A stretch of 35,798 bases of DNA from Bacteroidota bacterium (GCA_013816615.1 JACDED010000022.1:8823-44620), one strand, 5' to 3'. Counted from the stretch's first letter, positions 8,401-18,115 are shown. Notes: generated by a model from the sequence alone, not told the origin. A program made the numbers and translations.

Positions 8401-9394
8401 TGACACCTTAGGCAATAAGCTCAGTAATTTTAACGGTGTAGTTTATTCAAGCGTGTTCGACAAAGAGCAAAACGTTAGCTGCCTGATAAATGATATTGAA
8501 TCTGCTATTGGTGGAGCACCTTTTGCATTTAATCTTCAAAAAAATATTTTATACCGTGGTAAATCTACCGTTACCAATGGTGATTTTTCTTTTGCCTTTG
8601 TTGTACCAAAAGATATAAGTTTTGCAATCGGGCCTGGAAAAATTTCTTATTATGCTACAAATGGAGTTATAGATGCAAGTGGCGCTACCAAAAATATAAA
8701 AGTGGGCGGCGGATCTAATAATCCATTAATAGATGATGATGGTCCGCAGGCGGCGATATATTTAAACGATAAGAATTTTGTGAATGGTGGTACAACAAAT
8801 GAAAAACCAATTTTATATGCTACACTTTCAGACTCCAGTGGTATCAATACACTCGGCTCGAGTATTGGGCATGATCTATCAGTAATATTAGATGAGAACA
8901 GCAGCAAACCCATTATTTTAAATGATTACTACGAAGCAGATCTTAACAGTTATCAAAAAGGAAAAGTAAGATATGCGTTTGATGAATTACCGGAAGGCAA
9001 TCACCGTTTAACCTTCAAAGCATGGGATATTCAAAACAATTCAAATACGGTAAGTACAGATTTTGTAGTTGCACCAAGTGCTGAACTGGCGTTGAAACAT
9101 GTTTTAAATTATCCTAATCCGTTTACTACAAACACTAAATTTTATCTTGAACACAACCAGGCATGCAATCCATTAAAAATTACCATACAAATATTTACTA
9201 TTAGCGGTAAGGTTGTTAAAACCATTCAAAGAACGGTAACCTGCGAAGGCTTTAGACCCGAAGGAGTTGACTGGGATGGCAAAGATGAATACGGTGATAA
9301 ACTTGGAAGAGGCGTTTACGTTTATAAATTAGCGATCATTAATACTGATAATAAAAAAGCTGAAAAAACAGAGAAACTGGTTATTTTGAATTGA
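5483..9394 (+). CDS. porU: Type IX secretion system sortase PorU (C25 gingipain-like)
   Basis: The protein has 1303 residues, the usual size for PorU. A signal peptide lies at residues 1-21 (ending ALLAQ). The C25 peptidase domain spans roughly 540-930; its catalytic pair is visible as H808 in NYTGHGGEVG and C842 in FVTATCEFSR. A C-terminal beta-sandwich (about 1200-1303: LNYPNPFTTNTKF, ISGKVVKTI, WDGKDEYGDKLGRGVYVYKL) resembles FlgD/T9SS sorting domains, as PorU itself has. PorU is the surface sortase that removes the C-terminal sorting domain of type IX cargo and attaches the cargo to lipopolysaccharide. PorV, its partner and frequent downstream neighbour, is not next to it: the following gene is convergent and unrelated. 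The start at 5483 is taken because the ATG nine bases upstream (5474) hits a stop immediately. Confidence 0.93.
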   Translation: MNLFRNVFIIIALINVSALLAQRTTGQPKEQQIKSSSNIIASSTADSVLFKVEMLGAQYDITQKNMPYYLISKNTFYNQNARPTLIVKRISIVAEPHASVIKKYFSKYLTNNFELIAKASLSKGENLNHHQLFPFRLNTSGQIEELIEYSVNWQVTTDNLRKPASAASFKNNSVLASGNWYKIGITKTGFHKIDKTFLSSCGINIAGLNPKNIRIYGNGGKMLAEKNSDFRYDDLEENAIQVVGENDGVFNDADYVLFYANDATGWKNTKSTSTLKFTNLKNTYSDTSFYFINVDQGAGKRIATIASSTLPQNITSTSYDYYNFHEKNQLNFIKSGREFYGEYFDITNLYSFTFNEGSFELDTIMAETLVAGRGIIDGKYSVSGNNLSGIITTTWTDINYYLADYANPGLLFSKAINSDPNIINISVTKQTPTTIGWLDKITVNARRKLVINSKQFEFRDTRVVLPGNMCDYILSNPANLNATIWNVTDPINPFMQSYTSGTGVIDFIANSDSLNVYAVHTGTDLYLPTFIGKTQNQNLHNLQQADYVLITPPIFLSQAQRLATLHQQQEGYTYAIATTDQVYNEFSSGRTDAAAIRDFIRMLYSRNIASGKQVKYVVLVGDGSYNNLNHNTSTNSCLIPTYQTNNSTSFTQSAACDDFFGLMDPNEGFNTAFAGAMDIGVGRLTCRNLTEVTAVVNKIENYYRKDPNFKPTESTIENCNTQNELPLGDWRNWMVFLADDGDAARHMIDADDLSSTIKNSYPNYNIDKIYLDAYQQFSTPGGQRYPDAAEDLLRRFKKGALVFNYTGHGGEVGITDERILDVPAINSLDNFNKLPLFVTATCEFSRYDDPDRTSAGELCLLNPKGGSIALLTTCRVAYSPTNKTLNQTLLTYLFKKLPNAKMPALGDVMQKMKAALGQNIYFVNFHLLGDPALTLAYPQQNIVTSKINNHVVTSATIDTLGALAKVTITGFVSDTLGNKLSNFNGVVYSSVFDKEQNVSCLINDIESAIGGAPFAFNLQKNILYRGKSTVTNGDFSFAFVVPKDISFAIGPGKISYYATNGVIDASGATKNIKVGGGSNNPLIDDDGPQAAIYLNDKNFVNGGTTNEKPILYATLSDSSGINTLGSSIGHDLSVILDENSSKPIILNDYYEADLNSYQKGKVRYAFDELPEGNHRLTFKAWDIQNNSNTVSTDFVVAPSAELALKHVLNYPNPFTTNTKFYLEHNQACNPLKITIQIFTISGKVVKTIQRTVTCEGFRPEGVDWDGKDEYGDKLGRGVYVYKLAIINTDNKKAEKTEKLVILN

Positions 9395-9415
9395 TGATGT
9401 TACAGTAATAATTTT

Positions 9416-10882
9416 TCACCAATCACTACTTGCACCGCCGCCGCCTGATGTACCGCCACCGCCGTAATAACCTCCATTAGAAGAAGAATTAGAATTACTG
9501 CTTGATGAAGACGATGATGAGTTTGAAGATGAAGAAGAATCTGAAGAATTAGAATAGCTGCTGCCACCTCCTCCTTTGCCCATCCAACTGAATAATTTTG
9601 AATTGAAATAATTTGCATCGATCTTATATACGTAAATAACATTTACCACTTGCGAAACAGCAAGTAAGATCATTAATAATACGGTTATAAGCCCGCTTAA
9701 ACAAATATATTCACTGAAGATAAAATAATAAAGCATTTCAAATGTTACAAGACTAAGAAATGAATATAAATTAATGGCTACCAAAATAATTCCAAGTGGA
9801 ATTTTAATAGCCATTGGCTTCTTTGTTTTTGTTTTTCCCTTTTTATTTTTAGTGAACATAGCTACTATAAATACAAATACTGATATCGATAGCAAATAAG
9901 AAATAAAATAAATAAAACAATTTAACCGTTTAGCGTAAGCTACTTTTTCATCTGCTATCAGCTCCATAATTGTGGTGTATGGCCCCACACTTGCCAGGCG
10001 TTCTTCAATGGCTTTTTGTTTTTTGTAAAAAGTGGGCGAATCGTCGTATTCATCCGATTCACTCATAAAACTTAAATAATAAGTTTTTCTATCAGTACTA
10101 AATTTTAAGATAGAATCTTTTTCATCGGTATAATATCCCGGATTAAATGAAATTTTAAAAAGTGTTGTATCATAACTGTACTTTTTACTAATGTAAACGT
10201 AATTATAATTATAATTTTGCTGGTGATCGGTTATCAAAACTCTTCTTTCGGCATTGAATCCACTATTCATTTCCGCTTCCAGATTCTTTTTTTCTTCATC
10301 AGTAAACACCCTTGCATAGTCATATACAAGATCAGCGCTTTTTTGAACTTCTATTTTATATTGTGGGATCTTACCTACATTTTCTTTACTAATAAAATTT
10401 AAAATAGAGGTACTTCCGTTTTTTATAGCTTTAAAATAATTTCCTTTTTTTAATTCAGGTACCATCATTGCTTTTTCGATCCTACTGCAAAGAAGATCAG
10501 GCAACACACCTTGAACACCGTAACCTGTATGAATTCTAAGCTTACGGCCAACACTATCCATCTTAGAACCAACAATTATCATTAATATGCCATTATTAAG
10601 ATCTTTTTGTCCGGGTTGCCATTTTTCAAATAATTTTTGGGCGTAATCTTCAATTTGTAAATTGCCCAAATAACTTGTAGGAATGGTAACGATCATTAAT
10701 TGGTTAGAATTGGAATTGTATTCACCTTTAATAGCATAGGCCAAAATGCCAATTTCTTCTTCGGTTAAAAGTTTTTCAAAATCGCTTATAACGTTTAAGG
10801 TTGGCTCAGGAATAAATGCATTTTGCGAATACGAAAAATCATAAAGTAAAAAAGCAAAAAATAAAAATATGATTTTTTTCAC
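9416..10882 (-). CDS. TPM-domain membrane protein (YgcG-like)
   Basis: The protein has 488 residues. Signal peptide 1-19 (ending FSYSQ). A TPM domain follows at about 30-165, with LTEEEIGILAYAIKGEYN, QKDLNNGILMIIVG and RIHTGYGVQGVLPDLLCSRI, the typical opening, central strand and GxGV-(L/I)PD motif. Residues about 315-415 hold three or four membrane helices. The last 55 residues are nearly all Ser, Gly and Asn, ending ASSDW; this Gly/Ser-rich tail is characteristic of YgcG-type TPM proteins. TPM domains are implicated in envelope protein quality control and photosystem repair; some act as phosphatases. The exact role here is unknown. It lies 68 bases downstream of the GAF/PP2C gene in the same direction and may be co-transcribed. 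It converges on porU with only 21 bases between the stops. Confidence 0.85.
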   Translation of the reverse strand: MKKIIFLFFAFLLYDFSYSQNAFIPEPTLNVISDFEKLLTEEEIGILAYAIKGEYNSNSNQLMIVTIPTSYLGNLQIEDYAQKLFEKWQPGQKDLNNGILMIIVGSKMDSVGRKLRIHTGYGVQGVLPDLLCSRIEKAMMVPELKKGNYFKAIKNGSTSILNFISKENVGKIPQYKIEVQKSADLVYDYARVFTDEEKKNLEAEMNSGFNAERRVLITDHQQNYNYNYVYISKKYSYDTTLFKISFNPGYYTDEKDSILKFSTDRKTYYLSFMSESDEYDDSPTFYKKQKAIEERLASVGPYTTIMELIADEKVAYAKRLNCFIYFISYLLSISVFVFIVAMFTKNKKGKTKTKKPMAIKIPLGIILVAINLYSFLSLVTFEMLYYFIFSEYICLSGLITVLLMILLAVSQVVNVIYVYKIDANYFNSKLFSWMGKGGGGSSYSNSSDSSSSSNSSSSSSSSNSNSSSNGGYYGGGGTSGGGGASSDW

Positions 10883-10950
10883 GGGTACTAATGTAGATTA
10901 GTTTAAAAAGGGATAAGATGCCGGATCAAATTCGGAATAGCCTTACAATA

Positions 10951-13900
10951 TCATATTTTAACACCGATCAAACAAACGTCATCAACCTGCTCTAATCCAC
11001 CTTTCCATGATTCAAAAGCTTCATCGATAATGATCTTTTGTTCATGCATTGGTTTTTTAGAAACACTTAAAATAAGTTCTTTTAGATTTTTGAATTTGAA
11101 TTTCTTTCCTTTTTCACCACCAAATTGATCAGCATAACCATCGGTTACGAGGTACACCTGGTCGCCCGGCAATATATCGATTTGATTTAATTCAAATTTT
11201 TTACCATCAGTAGAATGTCCTCCGATAGAAAATTTACTTGGCCTGAATTCTAAGATCTCTTCACCACGGATAATTAAAAGCGGGCGATGAGCTCCTGCAT
11301 AATTTAATACCTTATCATTTTTAGAATATGCACAAAGTGCAATATCCATACCATCGTTAGCAGAACTTTCTGAACTCTTTTTGATCAATTGAACCAGTTT
11401 TTCATCAATGCGTTTTAAAGCATCAGCCGGGCTGGTGATTTTTTGATCATTAATTACCTTGTACATGATATCGCTGCAAATAAGCGACATAAATGCGCCA
11501 GGAACACCGTGACCAGTGCAATCGGCAGCTGCAAAAACAGTAGTGTTGCCAAAATGCTCGAACCAGTAAAAATCACCACTTACAATATCTTTTGGTTTGT
11601 ATAGAATAAAACTATCTACAAAATTTTTATTGAAATCGTCAATATTTGGTGCAATTGCCTGCTGAATTTTTTTAGCGTATTTAATACTATCCGTAATATC
11701 TTTATTTTTTTCTTCAATGATCGCTTTTTGCTTGATCACTTCTTTTGTACGCTCTTTTACTTTTTCTTCAAGATTTTGATACAGGTTAGCATTATCCAAT
11801 GCAATACCTACCGAAACCGCTAATGTTTTTAATATATTGAATTGATATTCAGAATAAGCATTCTTCTCAAAACTTTGTACGGTTAAAACTCCAATTGTAA
11901 CATCCTTAGAAAATACAGGAAGATAAATAATAGAAACAGAATCTTGCCCTGAAACAGGGGCCTGCATTCCTGAAATATATTTTTTATACTCTATTGTATA
12001 ATCATTAATATGGATCTCTTTTTGTCCGCTAAAACATTGCGCTGCTAAACGGTTAGGATCATCAGATCTATATGAGAAATTATCCATGAAATTATTATTC
12101 TCAACAAAACCTTTAAACTCTAATTCGTTTGTTACAGGATTATTAAGGCCGATACCAAACATGGTAGCATCCATTAATTTATTTACATTTTCGTAAACCT
12201 TGCTGTTAATAGTTTCTACAGATAATGAAGCGCTAATGTCTTCTGCGATCTGGCTCAATAAACGTGTGTTCTCATAAGCAACACGAATCTCTTCGGTTCT
12301 TTCTTTAACACGTTGATCTAAATTATTATAAAGTGAAGCATTATCCAAAGCAATAGCAGTATAAACAGCTAAGCTTTTTAATAATTGTAAATGATAATCA
12401 GTATAAGAATTTACTTTAAAACTTTGAACGGTAATTACACCAATGCGTTTTGTGCCTTGTGTAATTGGCACGTATATAATTCCCTCAGGTAACTCTCCTT
12501 GTTTTGCGGCAATATTAGTTTGTCCGTAATCGCGGGCATAATTATTTATTAAATAATCTTTTTGCTCGGTAAAACATTTTATGGCCGGGCGATGCGTTTC
12601 TTTAAGGTTATGGGAGAATACTGATAATTTTTCGCCACGCTCTATCACTCCTTCAAACACAATGCACTCATTTTTTGGATCATAGATACCAATACCAAAA
12701 ACGGTAGCATCCATTAATTTATTTACACTCTGGTAAACCTTAGCAATAATATCTTCAATAGAGAATGTACTTGATATCTCTTTACCTATCTCGCTAACCA
12801 AACGCGTGTTCTCGTATGTTTTTACGATCTCTTCTTTTTGTTTAACAACTTCAAGTGTTCTTTCATTAACTTTTTCTTCAAGAGTTTGATAAAGATTAGC
12901 ATTATCTAAAGCAATGCCAATTGATACTGCTAGATTTTTAAGGATACTTACATGATAATCTGTATACGAGTCTTTTTCTAAACTCTGAACGGTAATAACA
13001 CCAATTACTTCATCTTTAGAATAAAGGGGCAAATAAATAATTGACGATGTAGCTTTACCATATATTGGTTTTACTTCAAGCGTAATATATTTAGAATGTT
13101 CGTTAACAAAATCGTTAATAATGATCTCTTGTTTATTATGAAAACACAAAGAGCCTAAACGATTAAGATCAGTAACATCTATCTGAAAATTTGGAACAGT
13201 CTCATTATTTTCTCTAAAGCCATTAAACTCTAAAACATAATTTTGCGGATCGAACAATGCAATACCAAAACTATCGGTACGCATTAAACGGTTTATGTTT
13301 TTATAAACCGAAGACACAATTGTTTCGATAGAAAGCGAAGAACTTAATTCTTTTGCTATCTCTCCCAACAAACGTGTATCGTTATAATTTTTTTCGATCT
13401 CTTCTGTTCTTTCTTCTACCCTGGTTTCAAGATTAGTGTATAAAGAAGCATTATCCAATGCAATAGCCGCGTATGTTGCCACACTTTTTATTAATTGCAA
13501 ATGATAATCATTATAAGCGTAGGCTTTAAAACTTTGTACCGTAAGAACACCTATTTTTTTGTTATTTTGAGTGAGCGGAATATAAATGATCGACTCTGTA
13601 TTTTTGCCTGGAATAGAATTTCGATTTTGAATTTTATTTGTTTTTAAAAACTCTTCTGTAAAATCATGGATCACATAATCTTCCTGTTTTGTAAAACAAA
13701 TAATGGCTGGCCTTACTATATCAGTTAATTCATAATAATAATCCTCGAGCTGCGCGCCATCTTCAATAACACCTCTAAAATTAATACGTTTATCTGTAGG
13801 GTCATAAATACCAATACCAAACATGGTGGCATCCATTAATTTATTGATGCTGTTGTATACTTTACTGATAATTTCTTCGATCGAGAATGTGCGTGAGATC

Positions 13901-16170
13901 TCTTTACCAATTTCACTTACAAGTCGTGTATTCTCGAATGTTTTTTCAATTTCTTCTTTTTGCTTAACAACTTCAATGGTACGCTCTTTCACTTTATCTT
14001 CCATATTCTCATACAGGTAAGCGTTTTCAAGTGCTGTAGCTGTATAAGTAGCAAGTGTTTTTAATATCTCAAGGTGATGTGGTTGGTATGCATTAAATTT
14101 AAAACTCTGAACAGTAATAACACCAATTAGTTTTTCACCTATCATCATTGGCGTAAACATTAAAGAGTTTGGCATATCGCCGGTAACTACTTTAATTTGC
14201 TTAACATATTTAGAGTATTCTTTTTTATTATCGTTTAGAAAAATATCTTTTTTATTCTTGATACACCAAACAGTATAATTATCATCGTCGGTTAAGGGAA
14301 TGGTCATTACTTCTTCGTAAACCTCACCTTTTTCCATTTCAAATCTATACTCAACAGAATTGATCTCCGGTTTATATATACGAACACCAAAGCATTCAAC
14401 CGACATGATCTCATTGATGTTATAATAAAGGTCTTTAAAGATCTTTCCTAAATTTAAGTTAGAAGTGATCTCGCGGCCGATCTCATTTATTTTTTTGTTT
14501 GTCTGGTATGCCTTTTCAATTTCTTCTTTACTCTGAACCAACTCTTTGGTCCTTTCTGCAACTTTTAATTCCTGCTCTTCGTACATCTTTGCATTTTCTA
14601 ATGCAATAGCTGTATAAGTAGCAAGATTCTTAAAAATGTTATAATGATAATTGTTGTAAGCATTTTTATTAAAGCTCTGTACGGTCATTACCCCAAGCAA
14701 AGTATCTTTATAGCGTAATGGTAAATAAATAATAGAAGCTACATTTCTGCCTGCCTTCGGTTTACTAACGTTAGTTAAAAAATTACCGATCTCATTTTCG
14801 TAATCGTTAATAATAACATCTTTTGCCTGGTTAAAACATAAAGAAGTTAAACGATTATCATCATTCAATTCGTATTTTAAATTCTCAAATTTTTCGTCTC
14901 CTTCAATATATAACGGATAAACAATGGTGTGATCTTCGGCATTGTACAAACCAATACCAAAACCCGGAGCATCCATTAACTCGTTAACACTTTTGTAAAC
15001 TGTTGTTACAATGGTGGCAACCGATAGGTTGGAAATAATCTTCTGCCCTACTTCACGCATCAACACTAAGCTTTCCGAAAAATTTTCAAGTTCTTTTGCG
15101 CGTTCTTCTAATATTGCTTTTTCAGCCTGCGATTGTAATACTTTATTTTGAAGTTCTAAACTTTTTGAAAGTTGTGCGCTTTTATGATTACGTACATCTT
15201 CTTTAGCCTGGTGAAAGATCTTATAAAATTTTAAAGCTTCATTAGAATTCTTTTGTTGTTCGTAAAGCTCTGCTAATTTTTCACTTGCCTGGTAAACACC
15301 TTCTTTACTTGAGATCTGTTTTGATAGTTCGTAAGCCTCAGTCAAATTTTTAATAGCATTTATGCTATCACTTTTTTGAATATATAATTTACCAATATTA
15401 CTTAATGTTGTAGCAACACCAAATTTAAATTCTATGTTTTTTCGGATCTGTAAGCTCTCGCTGTATTTTTCAAGCGCTGTATCAAATTGCTTTAAACCTG
15501 TATAAGCCCTGCCCAAACCATCTAGTGCAAATGCTGCCACCCTGAAATTGCCGGTAAGAACCGCAATAATGGCAAGACATTCATTATAATAATCAAGCGC
15601 TTTGTGATAATCTTTTAAATTGTAATAGGTTTCACCTAATCCATCCAATACTTTAATGAGAATGCTTTTAAGATCATTGTCTCTGCAAATTTTTTCGCTT
15701 CTAGTTAAAACATCTAATGCGCTTTCGTTTTGTTCGATGGTATAATAAACGGTACCCATACCATTAAGGCCATCTGCCATACCAAATACAAAATCAATTT
15801 CTGTACTGATGTCGTAACTTTTTTTGTAATATTTAATGGACGTATCGTAATCTGATAAATAGAAAAAATTACTTCCTAAAATGTAATTTGTTTCTGATTC
15901 GTTCTTTTTATCTTTTAAAACCTGGAATAACGAAATAGCTTCAAAACAATAATTTGCAGCATCTTCGTTCTTTGCAACCCACACATGGCAAGCACCCAGT
16001 GTTTTTTTAGCATGTGCAATACCATTAATATAATTTAAAGAAACAGATTGCTCGAGTGCTTTAGTAGCCAGTTCAATAGCTTTTGGGGCATTTTCACGAT
16101 TTAAACTCCATGCTAACGAGTTTAATTCATCAATTTCAAGTGTAGAATTATTTAAAGCTTTTGTGCTCAA
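10951..16170 (-). CDS. Giant TPR - six GAF - PP2C (SpoIIE-type) phosphatase
   Basis: The protein has 1739 residues and no signal peptide or membrane segment, so it is cytoplasmic. Residues about 10-330 are tetratricopeptide repeats (ALDYYNECLAIIAVL, ALEKYSESLQIR), followed by a coiled coil to about 375. Six GAF domains follow, near 365-530, 557-720, 752-908, 933-1092, 1125-1282 and 1305-1460. Each ends (V/I)(L/M)TVQSF...Y..YH...LK.LA.Y.AIAL(E/D)NA.LY and is joined to the next by an ERT-rich coiled coil. Residues 1493-1739 are a SpoIIE/RsbU-type PP2C phosphatase: KDIVSGDFYWFE, AADCTGHGVPGAFMS and LVTDGYADQFGG carry the metal-binding Asp/Gly residues. Such proteins normally dephosphorylate anti-sigma antagonists in partner-switching pathways. 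No anti-sigma antagonist gene is adjacent, and the GAF ligands are unknown. Confidence 0.9.
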   Translation of the reverse strand: MSTKALNNSTLEIDELNSLAWSLNRENAPKAIELATKALEQSVSLNYINGIAHAKKTLGACHVWVAKNEDAANYCFEAISLFQVLKDKKNESETNYILGSNFFYLSDYDTSIKYYKKSYDISTEIDFVFGMADGLNGMGTVYYTIEQNESALDVLTRSEKICRDNDLKSILIKVLDGLGETYYNLKDYHKALDYYNECLAIIAVLTGNFRVAAFALDGLGRAYTGLKQFDTALEKYSESLQIRKNIEFKFGVATTLSNIGKLYIQKSDSINAIKNLTEAYELSKQISSKEGVYQASEKLAELYEQQKNSNEALKFYKIFHQAKEDVRNHKSAQLSKSLELQNKVLQSQAEKAILEERAKELENFSESLVLMREVGQKIISNLSVATIVTTVYKSVNELMDAPGFGIGLYNAEDHTIVYPLYIEGDEKFENLKYELNDDNRLTSLCFNQAKDVIINDYENEIGNFLTNVSKPKAGRNVASIIYLPLRYKDTLLGVMTVQSFNKNAYNNYHYNIFKNLATYTAIALENAKMYEEQELKVAERTKELVQSKEEIEKAYQTNKKINEIGREITSNLNLGKIFKDLYYNINEIMSVECFGVRIYKPEINSVEYRFEMEKGEVYEEVMTIPLTDDDNYTVWCIKNKKDIFLNDNKKEYSKYVKQIKVVTGDMPNSLMFTPMMIGEKLIGVITVQSFKFNAYQPHHLEILKTLATYTATALENAYLYENMEDKVKERTIEVVKQKEEIEKTFENTRLVSEIGKEISRTFSIEEIISKVYNSINKLMDATMFGIGIYDPTDKRINFRGVIEDGAQLEDYYYELTDIVRPAIICFTKQEDYVIHDFTEEFLKTNKIQNRNSIPGKNTESIIYIPLTQNNKKIGVLTVQSFKAYAYNDYHLQLIKSVATYAAIALDNASLYTNLETRVEERTEEIEKNYNDTRLLGEIAKELSSSLSIETIVSSVYKNINRLMRTDSFGIALFDPQNYVLEFNGFRENNETVPNFQIDVTDLNRLGSLCFHNKQEIIINDFVNEHSKYITLEVKPIYGKATSSIIYLPLYSKDEVIGVITVQSLEKDSYTDYHVSILKNLAVSIGIALDNANLYQTLEEKVNERTLEVVKQKEEIVKTYENTRLVSEIGKEISSTFSIEDIIAKVYQSVNKLMDATVFGIGIYDPKNECIVFEGVIERGEKLSVFSHNLKETHRPAIKCFTEQKDYLINNYARDYGQTNIAAKQGELPEGIIYVPITQGTKRIGVITVQSFKVNSYTDYHLQLLKSLAVYTAIALDNASLYNNLDQRVKERTEEIRVAYENTRLLSQIAEDISASLSVETINSKVYENVNKLMDATMFGIGLNNPVTNELEFKGFVENNNFMDNFSYRSDDPNRLAAQCFSGQKEIHINDYTIEYKKYISGMQAPVSGQDSVSIIYLPVFSKDVTIGVLTVQSFEKNAYSEYQFNILKTLAVSVGIALDNANLYQNLEEKVKERTKEVIKQKAIIEEKNKDITDSIKYAKKIQQAIAPNIDDFNKNFVDSFILYKPKDIVSGDFYWFEHFGNTTVFAAADCTGHGVPGAFMSLICSDIMYKVINDQKITSPADALKRIDEKLVQLIKKSSESSANDGMDIALCAYSKNDKVLNYAGAHRPLLIIRGEEILEFRPSKFSIGGHSTDGKKFELNQIDILPGDQVYLVTDGYADQFGGEKGKKFKFKNLKELILSVSKKPMHEQKIIIDEAFESWKGGLEQVDDVCLIGVKI

Positions 16171-16188
16171 TTTTTACGTTAAAACACA

Positions 16189-16219
16189 TAAATATAAGAT
16201 AGTTTACTTTAAAATCAAA
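16189..16219 (-). promoter_or_regulatory. Promoter of the GAF/PP2C gene
   Basis: On the minus strand, TTTG (16219-16216) is followed after exactly 19 bases by TATATTTA (16196-16189). This matches the Bacteroidota consensus with one mismatch and sits about 19 bases from the ATG at 16170. Confidence 0.5.
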
Positions 16220-16257
16220 AATTTTTAGACCGTACACGGATTTAGGTATCCAAACCC

Positions 16258-18027
16258 TTACTGCACAAGCATTTCAAAAGGCAGGCGAGCCTGAATACCC
16301 TTCATATTTACCAGTTTTTGAAGCTGTTTAAAATAAGTATACGAAATGCCAAGGTTCTGCTTAATAAAACGGGCCTCGATCTCATTTTCTTTTTTAGTTA
16401 AAAAATCGAATGGACTTTTTTGCTTTGGCAGTTCAACGATTTTATAATCCGTTAGTTTCACTTTTTTTACAGCATATGCAATGGCATCATTTAATCCGCC
16501 CATTTCATCAACCAAATTTATTTTTAAAGCATCCGCTCCTGTCCATACGCGACCTTGTCCAATACTATCAACATCCGCCTGACTCATGTTACGACCTTCA
16601 GCAACACGCTTTGTAAATACATCATACACGCGCTCTACTCCGCCTTGAATATATTCATACTCTGATGGAGAAACCGCACGTAAAGCACCGCCTACATCAC
16701 TGTGAAGGTTAGTATTTACGGTGTCTACAGTAATTCCTAATTTTTGATCCAATGCTTTTTGAATATTCGGAAGCATACCAAAAACGCCTATAGAACCTGT
16801 GATGGTATTGGGTTGCGCAAAAATACGATCAGCTGCACAACTAATATAATATCCACCACTTGCCGCTAAATTACCCATACTTACAATTACCGGTTTTGCT
16901 TTTTTTGCCAAAACAACTTCTCTCCAGATCACATCACTTGCCAAAGCACTGCCACCCGGCGAATTTACACGTAATACAATAGCTTTTATTTTATCATCCA
17001 AACGCGCATCTTTAATCGTTTTTGCCAATGCATCGCTTCCAATTTCATCATCATCTCCACTACCGCTGTTAATACTGCCACTTGCGTAGATCACAGCTAT
17101 TTTTTTCACATCTATACCTTCTGTTTTTTTATCTTTTGGATCGTATTTATCTATATCAATTAAATTCAGTTTATCTTTTTCAGCAATACCAACTTTCTTT
17201 TTTATTTCTGCCAAAACTTCATCTTCATAATAGGTTGCATCTACTAATTTTCCAACAGCATCTTCCGGATATTTTATTTCAAGATTATTTGCCATTCTGT
17301 TAAGATCTTCAATAGATGTTTTTCTGTCTTTTGATATCTGCACTAACATAGTGTTCCAGATACTATTTAAAAAAGTTTCAGACTGAATTCTGTTTGAAGC
17401 ACTCATTTTATCCAATAAAAATGGCTCCACCGCGCTTTTAAATTTACCGTGACGGAATACCTGAACATCTACGCCTAATTTTTCGAAAGTCTTTTTAAAG
17501 AACATAATGCTCATGCTTAAACCTTTCCAATCAAGGTCGCCTTGCGGGTTTAAGAAAACTTTATCAGCAACAGAGGCTAAATAATATTCTTTTTGGCCAT
17601 AAAATTCGGCGTAACTATAAATGAATTTTCCTGATTTTTTAAAATCTTCAAGTGCATTTCTTAATTCCTGTGTTGTTGCAAATCCTGCTTCCAAATGTTT
17701 TGAGTATAAATAAATACCTTTTATTTTATCATCTGTTTTTGCTTTTTGGATCTTATCGATCAATACGTTTAATCCATAAGCACCTTCAGCAGTTAAAGGG
17801 CCAAGGTCACCAAATTCTTTTAAAGGGTTTTCTTTTTCACGGTCCTGGATCTGTCCTTCAAGATCTAATTTTAAAACAGAATTGGTTTTTACTGTTGATG
17901 ATCCTTCCTCCTTCATACCAGAACCAAAACTTGATTTTACTGCTCCAATGATCATTATAACTGCTAAAACAGTTGCTATAATAATTCCTATTACCGACCC
18001 AAAAAATGCTCCAAAAAACTGCTTCAT
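16258..18027 (-). CDS. sppA: Signal peptide peptidase SppA, long (67K) form
   Basis: The protein has 589 residues. It is anchored by one N-terminal membrane helix (about 10-30). It has the two tandem S49 domains of the long SppA type. The catalytic lysine is K197 in HGKFKSAVEPF and the catalytic serine is S390 in NLAASGGYYISCAAD; VNSPGGSALASD at 354-365 is the oxyanion-region motif. SppA degrades cleaved signal peptides and misplaced membrane proteins from the periplasmic side of the inner membrane. It is transcribed divergently from folK, with 146 bases between the starts. The gene ends 87 bases before the GAF/PP2C start, which has its own promoter, so the two need not be one operon. Confidence 0.95.
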   Translation of the reverse strand: MKQFFGAFFGSVIGIIIATVLAVIMIIGAVKSSFGSGMKEEGSSTVKTNSVLKLDLEGQIQDREKENPLKEFGDLGPLTAEGAYGLNVLIDKIQKAKTDDKIKGIYLYSKHLEAGFATTQELRNALEDFKKSGKFIYSYAEFYGQKEYYLASVADKVFLNPQGDLDWKGLSMSIMFFKKTFEKLGVDVQVFRHGKFKSAVEPFLLDKMSASNRIQSETFLNSIWNTMLVQISKDRKTSIEDLNRMANNLEIKYPEDAVGKLVDATYYEDEVLAEIKKKVGIAEKDKLNLIDIDKYDPKDKKTEGIDVKKIAVIYASGSINSGSGDDDEIGSDALAKTIKDARLDDKIKAIVLRVNSPGGSALASDVIWREVVLAKKAKPVIVSMGNLAASGGYYISCAADRIFAQPNTITGSIGVFGMLPNIQKALDQKLGITVDTVNTNLHSDVGGALRAVSPSEYEYIQGGVERVYDVFTKRVAEGRNMSQADVDSIGQGRVWTGADALKINLVDEMGGLNDAIAYAVKKVKLTDYKIVELPKQKSPFDFLTKKENEIEARFIKQNLGISYTYFKQLQKLVNMKGIQARLPFEMLVQ

Positions 18028-18115
18028 AATAATGTACTTTTAAATTTTATTTTGCTTTGTTAACCGTTCAATCCTTTATTTGTTTAATTTATTACAAGAT
18101 AGTTGAACGATACTC

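Noticed and set aside
9400-9642. 80-residue frame with many Ile, Leu and Val residues on the minus strand
   Set aside because: It is an out-of-frame reading of the Ser/Gly codon run in the TPM protein tail.
13823-14020. 65-residue plus-strand frame inside the GAF array
   Set aside because: Antisense shadow of one GAF unit and its linker; the minus-strand frame is continuous and clearly coding.
17652-17951. 99-residue frame opposite sppA
   Set aside because: Leu/Phe-rich antisense shadow of a clear sppA coding region.
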